A stretch of DNA of 64,000 bases from Candidatus Aalborgicola defluviihabitans (GTDB lineage: Bacteria > Pseudomonadota > Gammaproteobacteria > Burkholderiales > Burkholderiaceae_C), in the NCBI GenBank assembly GCA_016705575.1, contig JADIXX010000008.1:186001-250000 (forward strand). Reading direction: 5' to 3'. How positions within the stretch are numbered: the stretch's first letter is position 1; every line of letters begins with the position of its first letter. A program made the translations under genes and the position numbers. Shown piece by piece: positions 44,745-53,267 of the stretch. The notes beneath the pieces were generated by a model. The model saw nothing but the letters and a program-made list of their open reading frames with translations. It had not been told where the DNA came from and searched no databases.

Positions 44745-45881
44745 ATGTTGACCTGGGACGAAGAAGTCAAGCCCACATCGCTACCAAATTTTGCGTTCAC
44801 GCCATCGGAAAACCCGACGGCCGAGCGGGCGACAAAAACTCTCCAAAAAACTCCCAGCGCTGCGGTTCGCATGAAGGCCGCTGACAAGCGCATCATCAAC
44901 GGCAAGACCGACGTCAACCAACTTGTTCCATTCAAATACAAGTGGGCCTGGGAAAAATATCTTGCCAGTTGCGCCAACCACTGGATGCCACAAGAGGTCA
45001 ACATGACGCGCGATATCGCGCTATGGAAAGACCCCAAAGGCCTGACCGAAGACGAACGCCGCATCATCAAGCGCAACCTCGGCTTCTTTGTCACCGCCGA
45101 CTCGCTGGCCGCCAACAACATTGTGCTGGGAACCTACCGCCACATCACGGCGCCCGAATGCCGCCAGTTTCTGTTGCGCCAGGCCTTTGAAGAGGCTATC
45201 CACACCCATGCCTACCAGTACATCGTTGAGTCGCTGGGTCTGGACGAGAGCGAAATATTCAACGCCTATAACGAAGTTCAGTCCATCCGTGACAAGGATC
45301 AGTTTCTGATTCCTTTCATCGAAGCGATCATGGATCCCAATTTCCACACTGGCACGCCTGAAGACGACCAAACCCTGCTGAAGAGCTTGATCGTATTTGC
45401 CTGTCTGATGGAAGGACTGTTCTTCTACGTCGGCTTCACACAAATCTTGGCCCTTGGTCGACAAAACAAGATGACGGGCGCTGCCGAACAATACCAGTAC
45501 ATCCTGCGCGACGAATCCATGCACTGCAACTTCGGCATTGACTTGATCAACCAGCTCAAACTGGAGAACCCCCAGTTGTGGACGGCAGAGTTCAAAGCGG
45601 AAATCAAGGGGCTGTTCGAAACGGCGGTGGAACTGGAATACCAATATGCCGAGGACACCATGCCACGCGGTGTTCTAGGCATGAATGCATCCATGTTTAA
45701 GGGCTACCTGCGCTACATCGCCAACCGCCGTGCGACGCAAATCGGTTTGGAGGCCCTGTACCCCAACGAGGAAAACCCTTTTCCCTGGATGAGCGAGATG
45801 ATTGACCTGAAGAAGGAACGCAACTTCTTCGAGACCCGCGTCATCGAGTACCAATCGGGCGGCGCGCTGTCCTGGGACTGA
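44745..45881 (+). CDS. nrdB: Class Ia ribonucleotide reductase, small (beta) subunit
   Basis: The protein is 378 aa. It carries the di-iron centre and tyrosyl radical. Iron-ligand helices include FVTADSLAANN, FEEAIHTHAYQYI, MEGLFFYVGF and RDESMHCNFGID. The C-terminus (GGALSWD) provides the tail that docks to NrdA. The start at 44745 (MLTWDEEV) fits the family; the frame runs 20 codons further upstream without support. It is cotranscribed with nrdA under the NrdR boxes. Confidence 0.96.
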   Translation: MLTWDEEVKPTSLPNFAFTPSENPTAERATKTLQKTPSAAVRMKAADKRIINGKTDVNQLVPFKYKWAWEKYLASCANHWMPQEVNMTRDIALWKDPKGLTEDERRIIKRNLGFFVTADSLAANNIVLGTYRHITAPECRQFLLRQAFEEAIHTHAYQYIVESLGLDESEIFNAYNEVQSIRDKDQFLIPFIEAIMDPNFHTGTPEDDQTLLKSLIVFACLMEGLFFYVGFTQILALGRQNKMTGAAEQYQYILRDESMHCNFGIDLINQLKLENPQLWTAEFKAEIKGLFETAVELEYQYAEDTMPRGVLGMNASMFKGYLRYIANRRATQIGLEALYPNEENPFPWMSEMIDLKKERNFFETRVIEYQSGGALSWD

Positions 45882-45966
45882 TTAACCGTATGTGTTTTCG
45901 AATTTCATCTATCCAACAGCAAGCCACAGAGTTTGTGCTGGGTAGGTGTCACCAAGTTCATGTCGC

Positions 45967-46018
45967 TGGGCAATTGCCCAACCACATGAATCGCTTCTTG
46001 CAAACAACTGGCAAGAAG
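45967..46018 (+). promoter_or_regulatory. Two dyads upstream of the histone-like gene
   Basis: A perfect 14-base palindrome TGGGCAATTGCCCA (45967-45980) and an 8-bp hairpin CTTCTTGC/GCAAGAAG (45994-46018) lie between nrdB and the histone-like gene. The first could be an operator, the second an nrdB transcript end. Neither has a recognised binder. Confidence 0.35.
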
Positions 46019-46049
46019 TGCTCTTTGTAAATTGATCAAGGAGAAAATC

Positions 46050-46541
46050 ATGGCAACTGCAAAAAAACCGGCCGCAAAAAAGGCCGCTCCCGCTAAGAAA
46101 GCTGCACCCGCAAAAAAAGTAGCTGCTAAAAAACCAGCCGCGAAGAAGGCTGCCCCGGCTAAAAAAGCGGCACCAGCTAAGAAAGTAGCTGCAAAAAAAG
46201 CTGCCCCGGCTAAAAAAGCGGCACCAGCTAAGAAAGTAGCTGCAAAAAAAGCTGCCCCGGCTAAAAAAGCGGCACCAGCTAAGAAAGTAGCTGCAAAAAA
46301 AGCTGCCCCGGCTAAAAAGGCTACTGCAAAGAAAGCAGCACCTGCCAAAAAGGCCGCAGCCAAAAAAGCGCCGGCCAAAAAGGCCGCCGTAGCCAAGAAG
46401 CCAGTCGCTAAAAAGGCAGCCAAAAAGCCGGCTGCGAAGAAAGCAGCGAAAGCACCCGCTGCCAAGGCCCCTGCGCCTGCTGCTCAGACAACCCTGAATC
46501 CGCAGGCCGCTTGGCCCTTCCCCACTTCCAGCAAGCCTTAA
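46050..46541 (+). CDS. Histone H1-like lysine/alanine-rich nucleoid protein
   Basis: The protein is 163 aa and almost entirely PAKKAA/VAAKK-type repeats, very basic and disordered, with a short C-terminal non-repetitive tail ending FPTSSKP. Such proteins (HctB/AlgP/Hc2-like) bind DNA through charge and compact the nucleoid in many Betaproteobacteria. The ATG at 46050 has a GGAGA ribosome binding site. The coding DNA contains a 51-bp tandem repeat, so length is likely to vary between strains. A strong terminator follows. Confidence 0.9.
   Translation: MATAKKPAAKKAAPAKKAAPAKKVAAKKPAAKKAAPAKKAAPAKKVAAKKAAPAKKAAPAKKVAAKKAAPAKKAAPAKKVAAKKAAPAKKATAKKAAPAKKAAAKKAPAKKAAVAKKPVAKKAAKKPAAKKAAKAPAAKAPAPAAQTTLNPQAAWPFPTSSKP
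46137..46318 (+). repeat. 51-bp tandem repeat in the histone-like gene
   Basis: Units begin at 46137, 46188 and 46239, with a partial one at 46290. The units at 46188 and 46239 are identical; the first differs slightly. Each encodes 17 residues built from AAPAKK and VAAKK motifs. Confidence 0.9.
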
Positions 46542-46561
46542 TCAGTTAGCTGTTGAAGTGC

Positions 46562-46594
46562 AAGGCCCGAAACCGCAAGGTTCGGGCCTTTTTC
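46562..46594 (+). terminator. Intrinsic terminator of the histone-like gene
   Basis: AAGGCCCGAA/TTCGGGCCTT, 10-bp stem with a nine-base loop and a short T-run. It abuts the stop codon of the convergent zinc-ribbon gene. Confidence 0.88.
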
Positions 46595-47553
46595 TATGGG
46601 TAAAACGACAACAGCCGGTACCCCGAAATTTTCTCACTGTTGCCATTGAGTTTGATCGACATGGACAAACTGGTCGGCAGTTCCGCACCCGGTTCCAGCA
46701 CAGCGTGATTTTCTGCAAACTCAGACGTGAGGAAAACCTTGCGCACGACCGCCTGATCTTGCAGGTCTGTCAGCGTCAACTCCACCGCAGGCGTGGCCAA
46801 TGGGATTTGCGCCGTGTTCTTCAGCGTAAAGCCCAGTCGGTAGATGTCCGCCCGCACCTTGGTAAAGGAAGAGCTGTCGATCACCACCGATTCAATTTGT
46901 CGCAAGGGTGCAATGATGCAGCCCAACACAGAACATAGCGGCACCAAAATACTGCGGGCAGCTGGCTCCATAGCCACCAAGCGGTCGCGTTCGCGCACAA
47001 CAACCTGTAGCAGCAAAGCGATACCCAAAATACCGCTAACCAACGCCAGCATGACACCAACCCATCTCCGTTTGGGCGATGTGCGCGCAGTGGTTGGTTT
47101 CAAAAACGCATGACTCAAAGTTCCTGCATCCAGCGCTTCGGGTGGCTGTACTTTTGCAATGTTCGCAACGGGTGAAACTCGCGGCTCCACGATTGAAGGT
47201 TGTGGTTGTGTTATCGCATCGTCAGTGGCATCCTGCAATTCGATGTGCGGGTCATGCGGATTGGCTGGTCGAAAGGGATCGCTGGCAGGCTCTGCCAATT
47301 CAGCAATTTCATCGCTACCAATAGGAATATCGATCGCCACCGCAGTGTCTGGCGGAGGCTCCGATTGGCTCACTGGAATGGCGCGTGATGGAAGCGGGCT
47401 TGCGTCCAGATTGCCCGGGGCTTGCAGGTGGAGGTTTGCGTCAAAAACTTCGTTGCACTGGCCGCAACGAACCCAGCCTTCCGAAACGCGGAGTTGGTCG
47501 GGCACGACCTTGAACATCGTCGCGCAGGCAGGGCATCGGGTAATCAAGCTCAT
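46594..47553 (-). CDS. MJ0042-type zinc-ribbon membrane protein with DUF3426
   Basis: The protein is 319 aa. The N-terminal zinc ribbon RCPACATMFKV ... RCGQCNEVFDA uses two CxxC pairs. A long acidic/proline-rich linker leads to one membrane helix (about 170-190, VGVMLALVSGILGIALLLQVVV). The C-terminal DUF3426 domain (about 200-319) is predicted periplasmic. Function is not known. It follows prmA by 32 bp on the same strand and is probably the last gene of accB-accC-prmA. Confidence 0.85.
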   Translation of the reverse strand: MSLITRCPACATMFKVVPDQLRVSEGWVRCGQCNEVFDANLHLQAPGNLDASPLPSRAIPVSQSEPPPDTAVAIDIPIGSDEIAELAEPASDPFRPANPHDPHIELQDATDDAITQPQPSIVEPRVSPVANIAKVQPPEALDAGTLSHAFLKPTTARTSPKRRWVGVMLALVSGILGIALLLQVVVRERDRLVAMEPAARSILVPLCSVLGCIIAPLRQIESVVIDSSSFTKVRADIYRLGFTLKNTAQIPLATPAVELTLTDLQDQAVVRKVFLTSEFAENHAVLEPGAELPTSLSMSIKLNGNSEKISGYRLLSFYP

Positions 47554-47585
47554 CTGCGTGCCATTGTAGAGAACCGGCAGCTTAT

Positions 47586-48470
47586 CTACACCGTTGCCGT
47601 CATCAGTATCCAGCCGTCTTCTCGGTCAGCCACGGCCAGGCTGCAATATGGCGCGTAGGCCGCCATGAGTTCATCGGCCTGGCGCTCCAAAATACCGGCC
47701 AGTACCAAATGCCCACCCGGTGCGACATGGGAACACAGCAACGGCGCCAGTACTTTAAGTGGCGTCGCCAGAATATTGGCCAACACCACGCCATAGACGC
47801 CGTCGGCCCGATCTGGAAGACCCGCCTGTATGGAAACTGCGTTCGCTGCAGCATTCAGCTCGGTGGACTGAACCGCTGCATCATCAATGTCGACCGCCAC
47901 CACATCGGTGGCGCCAAATTTGGCTGCACCGATAGCCAGAATGCCGGAGCCACAGCCATAGTCCAGCACCCGGTTGGGCATGGCATGGGTGGCGATCCAG
48001 CGCAGGCACATGCGGGTGGTCGGGTGGGTGCCGGTGCCAAACGCCAGCCCCGGGTCCAGGCGGATCACCCGACGTGCCTGGGCGGGTGGTTCGTGCCAGG
48101 TCGGAACAATCCAGAATTCCGGCGTAATGTCCACCGGCGCGAATTGCGACTGGGTCAGGCGCACCCAGTCCTGTTCGGGCACGGGTGCCAGTGCCAGCAC
48201 CTGACAGACACTAAAAAAGTCCTGCGCCTGCAACAATGCAGCCGCTTCACGGGCCAACGGTTCATCGGCAAACAAGGCCACCACACGGGAGCGTTGCCAG
48301 CCTTCCTTGGGCGGTGGCATGCCGGGCTCGCCGAACAGCGCTTGCTCGGCATCGGTCTGGGCGTCGGCGTCCTCGACACTGACGCTCAGGGCGTCCAGGG
48401 CGGCCAGCGCATCGCTCAGATGCTCCACCCGGTCCTCAGGGCACATCAGGCTGATTTCAAACATAGCCAT
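47586..48470 (-). CDS. prmA: Ribosomal protein L11 methyltransferase
   Basis: The protein is about 294 aa. It trimethylates L11 using SAM. The N-terminal substrate-recognition domain is followed by the Rossmann domain with DPGLAFGTGTHPTTRMCL, the SAM motif VLDYGCGSGILAIGAAKFGA, VDIDDAAVQST and VLANILATPL. The start is the ATG at 48470, five bases after the accC stop; an in-frame ATG two codons later is an alternative. The accBC-prmA order is common in Betaproteobacteria. Confidence 0.95.
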   Translation of the reverse strand: MAMFEISLMCPEDRVEHLSDALAALDALSVSVEDADAQTDAEQALFGEPGMPPPKEGWQRSRVVALFADEPLAREAAALLQAQDFFSVCQVLALAPVPEQDWVRLTQSQFAPVDITPEFWIVPTWHEPPAQARRVIRLDPGLAFGTGTHPTTRMCLRWIATHAMPNRVLDYGCGSGILAIGAAKFGATDVVAVDIDDAAVQSTELNAAANAVSIQAGLPDRADGVYGVVLANILATPLKVLAPLLCSHVAPGGHLVLAGILERQADELMAAYAPYCSLAVADREDGWILMTATV

Positions 48471-48475
48471 GCGAA

Positions 48476-49825
48476 TCAACGCTTGCGCTGATCCAGCCAC
48501 TGCTCCAGGTAGTGGATATTGGTGCCACCAATCATGAAGCTGGCGTCCACCATCAACTCACGGTGCAGAGCAATATTGGTGTTGATTCCTTCGACCACTG
48601 TCTCAGCCAAGGCCGTGCGCATCCGCGCCATGGCCTGCTCGCGTGTATCGCCATGCACAATGATCTTGCCGATCATGGAGTCATAGTTGGGCGGAACAAA
48701 GTAGTTCGTGTAAATGTGCGTATCCACGCGCACGCCCGGTCCCCCGGGTGCGTGCCAGGTCGTAATGCGACCCGGTGAAGGGGTGAATTTGTAGGGGTCT
48801 TCAGCATTCACACGGCACTCAATGGCGTGGCCGCGGATTTCAATCTGCCGCTGCGTGAAAGGCAGTTTCTCACCCGCAGCCACCATGATCTGGGTGCGCA
48901 CGATGTCGATGCCCGTGACCATTTCCGTGACCGGATGCTCCACCTGAACCCGGGTGTTCATTTCGATGAAATAAAACTCGCCGTCTTCATACAGAAATTC
49001 GAACGTTCCGGCACCACGATAACCAATCTTTTTGCACGCAGCTACACAGCGTTCGCCAATGCGCTCAATCAGCTTGCGGTTAATGCCGGGCGCGGGGGCT
49101 TCTTCCAGAATTTTCTGGTGACGCCGCTGCATGGAGCAATCGCGCTCGCCCAGGTACACGGCGTTGCGATGCTTGTCCGCCATGATCTGGATTTCAATGT
49201 GGCGTGGGTTCTGGAGAAACTTCTCCATATAGACAGCCGGATTGCCAAAGGCGGCACCCGCCTCTGCCTTGGTCATTGCCACGGCGTTGATCAGGGCCGC
49301 TTCGGTGTGTACCACGCGCATGCCGCGTCCGCCACCGCCACCTGCCGCCTTGATGATGACGGGGTAACCAATAGCCTTGGCAATGCGGCGAATCAGGGCT
49401 GGATCGTCGGGCAGTTCACCCTCCGAGCCTGGTACACAGGGAACACCGGCCCGAATCATGGCCTGCTTGGCCGACACCTTGTCACCCATGATACGGATGG
49501 AGTCGGGCGAGGGGCCGATGAACTGAAAGCCACTTTTTTCTACGCGCTCGGCAAAGTCGGCGTTCTCACTCAGGAAACCGTACCCGGGGTGAATAGCCTC
49601 CGCGTCGGTGACTTCGGCTGCAGAAATGATGGCTGGCACATTCAGGTAGCTCTGGGCCGAAGGCGCCGGGCCGATGCAAACGGCCTCGTCGGCCAGCTTC
49701 ACGTATTTGGCTTCGCGGTCGGCTTCGGAATACACCATCACCGCCTTGATACCCAGTTCACGGCAGGCACGCTGGATTCGCAGCGCAATCTCGCCACGGT
49801 TGGCGATCAGGATTTTTTTAAACAT
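48476..49825 (-). CDS. accC: Biotin carboxylase subunit of acetyl-CoA carboxylase
   Basis: The protein is 449 aa. It uses ATP and bicarbonate to carboxylate the biotin on AccB, the first committed step of fatty-acid synthesis. Features are the N-terminal KILIANRGEIALRI, the ATP-grasp glycine loop KAAGGGGGRGMRVV, GERDCSMQRRHQKILEEAP, EMNTRVQVEHPVTEM and HAIECRVNAEDP. It lies 18 bp after accB. Confidence 0.98.
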   Translation of the reverse strand: MFKKILIANRGEIALRIQRACRELGIKAVMVYSEADREAKYVKLADEAVCIGPAPSAQSYLNVPAIISAAEVTDAEAIHPGYGFLSENADFAERVEKSGFQFIGPSPDSIRIMGDKVSAKQAMIRAGVPCVPGSEGELPDDPALIRRIAKAIGYPVIIKAAGGGGGRGMRVVHTEAALINAVAMTKAEAGAAFGNPAVYMEKFLQNPRHIEIQIMADKHRNAVYLGERDCSMQRRHQKILEEAPAPGINRKLIERIGERCVAACKKIGYRGAGTFEFLYEDGEFYFIEMNTRVQVEHPVTEMVTGIDIVRTQIMVAAGEKLPFTQRQIEIRGHAIECRVNAEDPYKFTPSPGRITTWHAPGGPGVRVDTHIYTNYFVPPNYDSMIGKIIVHGDTREQAMARMRTALAETVVEGINTNIALHRELMVDASFMIGGTNIHYLEQWLDQRKR

Positions 49826-49843
49826 GGAAATGCCTGTGACGGC

Positions 49844-50302
49844 TTACTCAATATGGAACAAGGGCTGACCGTACTCAACCGCCTGTCCGTTGTCACACAG
49901 AATGCGGGTAATGGTGCCGGTCTTGTCGGCCTCGATCTCATTGAGGATCTTCATGGCCTCAATGATGCAGATGGTTTCGCCTTCTTTGACCACCGAGCCA
50001 ATTTCCACAAAGGGCTTGGCGCCAGGCGATGACGAGCGATAAAAGGTGCCCACCATGGGCGACTTGACTGCGTGACTGGTGTCCACCTCGACAGCTGCCG
50101 GGGCCGGCGCGCTAACCGGGGCGGCGGCGAGACCCGGGCCCGCAGCGGGTGGCGCATACACTGGGGCAGTTCCGTAACTGTGAACGACGGCACCACCACC
50201 CTTTACGATACGGACCTTGCCCTCGGCTTCGGTAATTTCAAGCTCGGACACATTGGAGTCCGATACCAGGTCAATCAGGGTCTTGAGTTTGCGCAAATCC
50301 AT
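49844..50302 (-). CDS. accB: Biotin carboxyl carrier protein of acetyl-CoA carboxylase
   Basis: The protein is 152 aa. The N-terminal helical part (MDLRKLKTLIDLV) leads to an Ala/Pro-rich flexible linker (about 45-75) and the biotinyl domain with the biotinylated Lys118 in IEAMKILNEIEAD. It shuttles carboxybiotin between AccC and the AccAD transferase. It is the first gene of accB-accC-prmA. Confidence 0.97.
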   Translation of the reverse strand: MDLRKLKTLIDLVSDSNVSELEITEAEGKVRIVKGGGAVVHSYGTAPVYAPPAAGPGLAAAPVSAPAPAAVEVDTSHAVKSPMVGTFYRSSSPGAKPFVEIGSVVKEGETICIIEAMKILNEIEADKTGTITRILCDNGQAVEYGQPLFHIE

Positions 50303-50442
50303 ATCATCTCCAACGGTCGAAATATAGTAAGAGCGCGAATTTACAGCAAAAATACGCTATCTGTCGATAAATATTGAGATATTGCCGTTAAAAACCAGGG
50401 AATTTCGCCGATCTTTCGACGCCAAATACCGAGTCACAGCGA

Positions 50443-50466
50443 CAAACACCCGCATTCAGGTGTTTG
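50443..50466 (-). terminator. Hairpin downstream of the thioredoxin-like gene
   Basis: CAAACACC/GGTGTTTG stem with an eight-base loop, a few bases after the stop. There is no T-run on either side, so termination is uncertain. Confidence 0.35.
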
Positions 50467-50472
50467 AAGTGC

Positions 50473-51048
50473 TCATTTTAATCGAAGCCAGTTGGACAAA
50501 TCGTCAGGGGTGATTCGACCCATTTTGCGCTGCAACACCATGCCATCACGCCCGAGCACCACAGAAAACGGCAATCCGCCCACAAGATTGCCTAAGCCAC
50601 GACTCAATTCTGCACCCGTCAAACCTGCCAATCCGATCGGGAAATCCAGGGGCATTTTTTGCAAAAACGCTCTCACTGGAGCCGGTTTGTCAATTGCCAA
50701 ACCCAGAACTTGCCATCCATTTGCCTTGTTTTCACGATAAAAGTTGTTGATTAACGGAAGTTCTTCTACGCACGGGGTGCACCAGGTTGCCCAAAAGTTA
50801 ACCAACAACGGCTGCCCCTGAAATGAGCGGATTGCTACCGTGGAGCCGTCAGGCGTGTCAAATCGGTGGTCCCAAAACCCCTGGGTGGGCGCACTCGGTG
50901 GTGGCCCGTCCGGCACATGGAGCCGCCACCAGGCAGCACTACCGCCGGCCAGACCTGCGGCAACAGCCGTGCCACCCAACAGAAGGCGACGCCGTGTGTC
51001 CGACAGGGCGGCTTGTGGAGGAGAAGGATTCGGGTTGGGCGCGTTCAT
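50473..51048 (-). CDS. TlpA/ResA-like thioredoxin-family protein
   Basis: The protein is 191 aa. An N-terminal RRRLLLGGTAVAAGLAGGSAA signal has a twin-arginine look and probably exports or anchors the protein. The thioredoxin fold has WATWCTPCVEELP as redox site and a cis-proline segment GLPFSVVLGRDG. It is a likely periplasmic disulfide reductase, for example in cytochrome c or cell-envelope redox work; the partner is unknown. The ATG overlaps the stop of the preceding gene (ATGA). Confidence 0.85.
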   Translation of the reverse strand: MNAPNPNPSPPQAALSDTRRRLLLGGTAVAAGLAGGSAAWWRLHVPDGPPPSAPTQGFWDHRFDTPDGSTVAIRSFQGQPLLVNFWATWCTPCVEELPLINNFYRENKANGWQVLGLAIDKPAPVRAFLQKMPLDFPIGLAGLTGAELSRGLGNLVGGLPFSVVLGRDGMVLQRKMGRITPDDLSNWLRLK

Positions 51049-51638
51049 GGACCCACATCATGCAACAAACCGCGCAACGCTGCCGCGTCACCACGGGGAC
51101 GCCGCCCGCGGCTGTCCGCGCGCATGGCGCCACGCATGTCGTCCAGGTCGTATACCAGTAGGTGCAGACCCACGTGCTCATGCAGCTCCGGGCAAACCAC
51201 ATGCACGCTCAGGGCGTCGACCGGTTCACCATGAAGGCCGGTTACGGTGCGTGGCTCGTAAGGAATGTTCATGTCAATCAGGCTGATCTCTGCTGATTTG
51301 GAGTCATCGCAAAACAATTGCAGATAAATATCGGACCGGCGGGTGGCCGTGCCATGCCACACGGCACCGGCAATGTGGGGGCGAAAACGCTCCAGGCGCT
51401 CCATCCACACCAGCGCCAAGGCGCGCAGAGCCTGCAGTTCGACCGGCTGGGTGTCAGCACAGAACACCGCAATGTAGTCTTCAACGGCCCTATCCATGGC
51501 TTCATTGTCGGGCAATGCCGTGCGGCTGGGCAGCCCCATCTGCTTGACGGCTCGGCGCTTGGCCGCCGCGTAGTCCAACCCCTCTTCCACCACCAAGCGG
51601 GCCGCAACAGCGGCCAGTTCCTCTTTCAACGTGTCCAT
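51045..51638 (-). CDS. Conserved protein of unknown function
   Basis: The protein is 197 aa and begins with a helical region MDTLKEELAAVAARLVVEEGLDYAAAKRRAVKQMGLP. A middle part WHGTATRRSDIYLQLFCDDSKSAEISLIDM loosely resembles nucleotidyltransferase-like strands (GT ... SDI ... D). I do not assign a function. There is no signal peptide or membrane helix. The start at 51638 is the first ATG in the conserved-looking part; the frame is open 26 codons beyond. It is coupled to the TlpA-like gene by an ATGA overlap and divergent from mpl. Confidence 0.65.
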   Translation of the reverse strand: MDTLKEELAAVAARLVVEEGLDYAAAKRRAVKQMGLPSRTALPDNEAMDRAVEDYIAVFCADTQPVELQALRALALVWMERLERFRPHIAGAVWHGTATRRSDIYLQLFCDDSKSAEISLIDMNIPYEPRTVTGLHGEPVDALSVHVVCPELHEHVGLHLLVYDLDDMRGAMRADSRGRRPRGDAAALRGLLHDVGP

Positions 51639-51693
51639 GCCTGTATTGTGCCCTCGCACCCAACTGTCGCGTGTCAGCCGGGGAATGCTCACG

Positions 51694-51743
51694 TTTTGAT
51701 AGCTACCCACGTACAATTTTCGAGGGCTAGCACCCCATTTGAC
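51694..51743 (+). repeat. Dispersed repeat, copy 9 (upstream of mpl)
   Basis: A reduced first arm with GATAGCTACCCACGTACAATTTT and the core CGAGGGCTAGCACCCCATTTG. The copy is decayed. It lies between divergent genes, in the mpl promoter region. Confidence 0.75.
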
Positions 51744-51763
51744 ACATAGTCGCCCCGTAGAAT

Positions 51764-53248
51764 ATGCCCATGCACATTCATATTCTTGGCATTTGCGGCA
51801 CCTTCATGGGTGGCCTGGCCGCGCTGGCGCGAGAGGCTGGCCACAAAGTTACCGGGTGTGACGCCGGCGTTTACCCTCCCATGAGCGACCAGTTGCGCGC
51901 CTTGGGTATTGAACTGCTTGAAGGCTTTGGCGCCGAGCAGATGGCGTTGCAACCCGACCTGTACGTGATTGGCAATGTGGTGAGCCGCGCGCGGCTAGCC
52001 GATGGTTCACCCAAATTCCCGCTGATGGAGGCTATTCTGGATGCCGGCGCGCCCTACACCAGCGGTCCTCAGTGGTTGTCTGAACACGTGCTGCAGGGGC
52101 GCCACGTGCTGGCCATCGCCGGCACCCACGGCAAAACCACGACCACTGCCATGCTGACCTGGATACTCGAATGCGCCGGGCTGCAACCCGGTTTTCTGGT
52201 GGGCGGGGTGCCCCTGAACTTTGGCGTCTCCGCGCGCTTGGGTGGCGGCAGTGTGGCTGCGGACTCTGCTCCGTGTCCCCCGCCCGCTATGCGGACTCCT
52301 CCTTTACCTGCGCAGAGCCCGCAGCCACACAGCCTTGCGTTATTCGTCATTGAGGCTGATGAATACGACACGGCTTTCTTCGACAAGCGCAGCAAGTTTG
52401 TGCACTACCGCCCCCGCACAGCGGTGTTGAACAACCTGGAGTTCGACCACGCCGACATCTTTGACAATCTGGCCGCCATTGAGCGCCAGTTCCACCACCT
52501 GGTGCGCACCGTGCCCGCTTCGGGCCGCATCGTGGTCAATGGGCTGGAAGAAAGCCTGACCCGCGTACTCAACCTGGGTTGCTGGAGCGAGGTGCGCAGC
52601 TTTGGCAGCACCGTGAGCGACTTTACTGCCCAGGGCGAGCCCCATGCGTTTGATGTGCTGCAGCGCGGCCAGGTAGTGGGTCACGTCGCGTGGACGGTGA
52701 CTGGGGTGCACAACCAGTTGAACGCATTGGCCGCCATTGCCGCCGCCGACCACGTGGGAGTACCACCCGCCGTGGCCGCTCAGGCGCTAGGACGATTCCA
52801 GAACGTCAAGCGCCGCATGGAAGTGCGAGGCAGCGTGCCATTAAAGGGCGCCGATACAACCCCCCTCACCGTGTACGACGACTTTGCCCACCACCCCACC
52901 GCCATCCACACCACCATCAACGGCCTGCGCCGCCAAGTGGGCACGGCGCGGATATTGGCCGTGTTCGAGCCACGCAGCAACACCATGAAACTCGGCGCCA
53001 TGAAATCCCAATTGCCCTGGAGTCTGGAGGAAGCCGACCTGGCCTTTTGCCACAGCGGCGGGCTGGATTGGGATGCACGCGAAGCCCTGTCCAGCATGGG
53101 TGCGCGTGCCCAGGTGGCAGACAACGTTGATACCCTGGTGTCCCTGGTACTGGCGCAGGCGCAACCCGGCGACCACATCCTGTGCATGAGCAACGGCGGC
53201 TTTGGCGGCATCCACCAAAAACTGATAACGTCACTGCAGAACCAATAA
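51764..53248 (+). CDS. mpl: UDP-MurNAc:L-Ala-gamma-D-Glu-meso-DAP ligase (murein recycling)
   Basis: The protein is 494 aa. Mpl joins recycled tripeptide to UDP-MurNAc in the cytoplasm. It has an N-terminal HIHILGICGTFMGGLAALA, the ATP loop GTHGKTTTTAML, FVIEADEYDTAFFDKRSKFVHYRP, NLEFDHADIFD, YDDFAHHPTAI and VFEPRSNTMKLG. Between SARLG and FVIEADEYD about 25 to 30 residues rich in Pro, Ala and Ser are extra. They are encoded by an 80-bp palindromic element (52251-52330). The frame is intact. It is functionally related to AmpD, encoded 10 kb upstream. Confidence 0.94.
   Translation: MPMHIHILGICGTFMGGLAALAREAGHKVTGCDAGVYPPMSDQLRALGIELLEGFGAEQMALQPDLYVIGNVVSRARLADGSPKFPLMEAILDAGAPYTSGPQWLSEHVLQGRHVLAIAGTHGKTTTTAMLTWILECAGLQPGFLVGGVPLNFGVSARLGGGSVAADSAPCPPPAMRTPPLPAQSPQPHSLALFVIEADEYDTAFFDKRSKFVHYRPRTAVLNNLEFDHADIFDNLAAIERQFHHLVRTVPASGRIVVNGLEESLTRVLNLGCWSEVRSFGSTVSDFTAQGEPHAFDVLQRGQVVGHVAWTVTGVHNQLNALAAIAAADHVGVPPAVAAQALGRFQNVKRRMEVRGSVPLKGADTTPLTVYDDFAHHPTAIHTTINGLRRQVGTARILAVFEPRSNTMKLGAMKSQLPWSLEEADLAFCHSGGLDWDAREALSSMGARAQVADNVDTLVSLVLAQAQPGDHILCMSNGGFGGIHQKLITSLQNQ
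52251..52330 (+). repeat. 80-bp palindromic (REP/MITE-like) element inside mpl
   Basis: Terminal inverted arms GTGTGGCTGCGG (52251-52262) and CCGCAGCCACAC (52319-52330) pair perfectly and continue past one mismatch for six further pairs. A small inner hairpin CCGC-TAT-GCGG is also present. It contains no stop in the mpl frame. Only one copy is seen in this window. Confidence 0.85.
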
Positions 53249-53267
53249 GCGCCTTACGCAATTCGCC

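Noticed and set aside
45905..46465. Minus-strand frame of 186 aa, Phe/Ala/Gly-rich, resembling a membrane protein
   Set aside because: It is the exact antisense of the lysine/alanine-rich histone-like gene; the AAG/GCT repeats force an open frame on the other strand.
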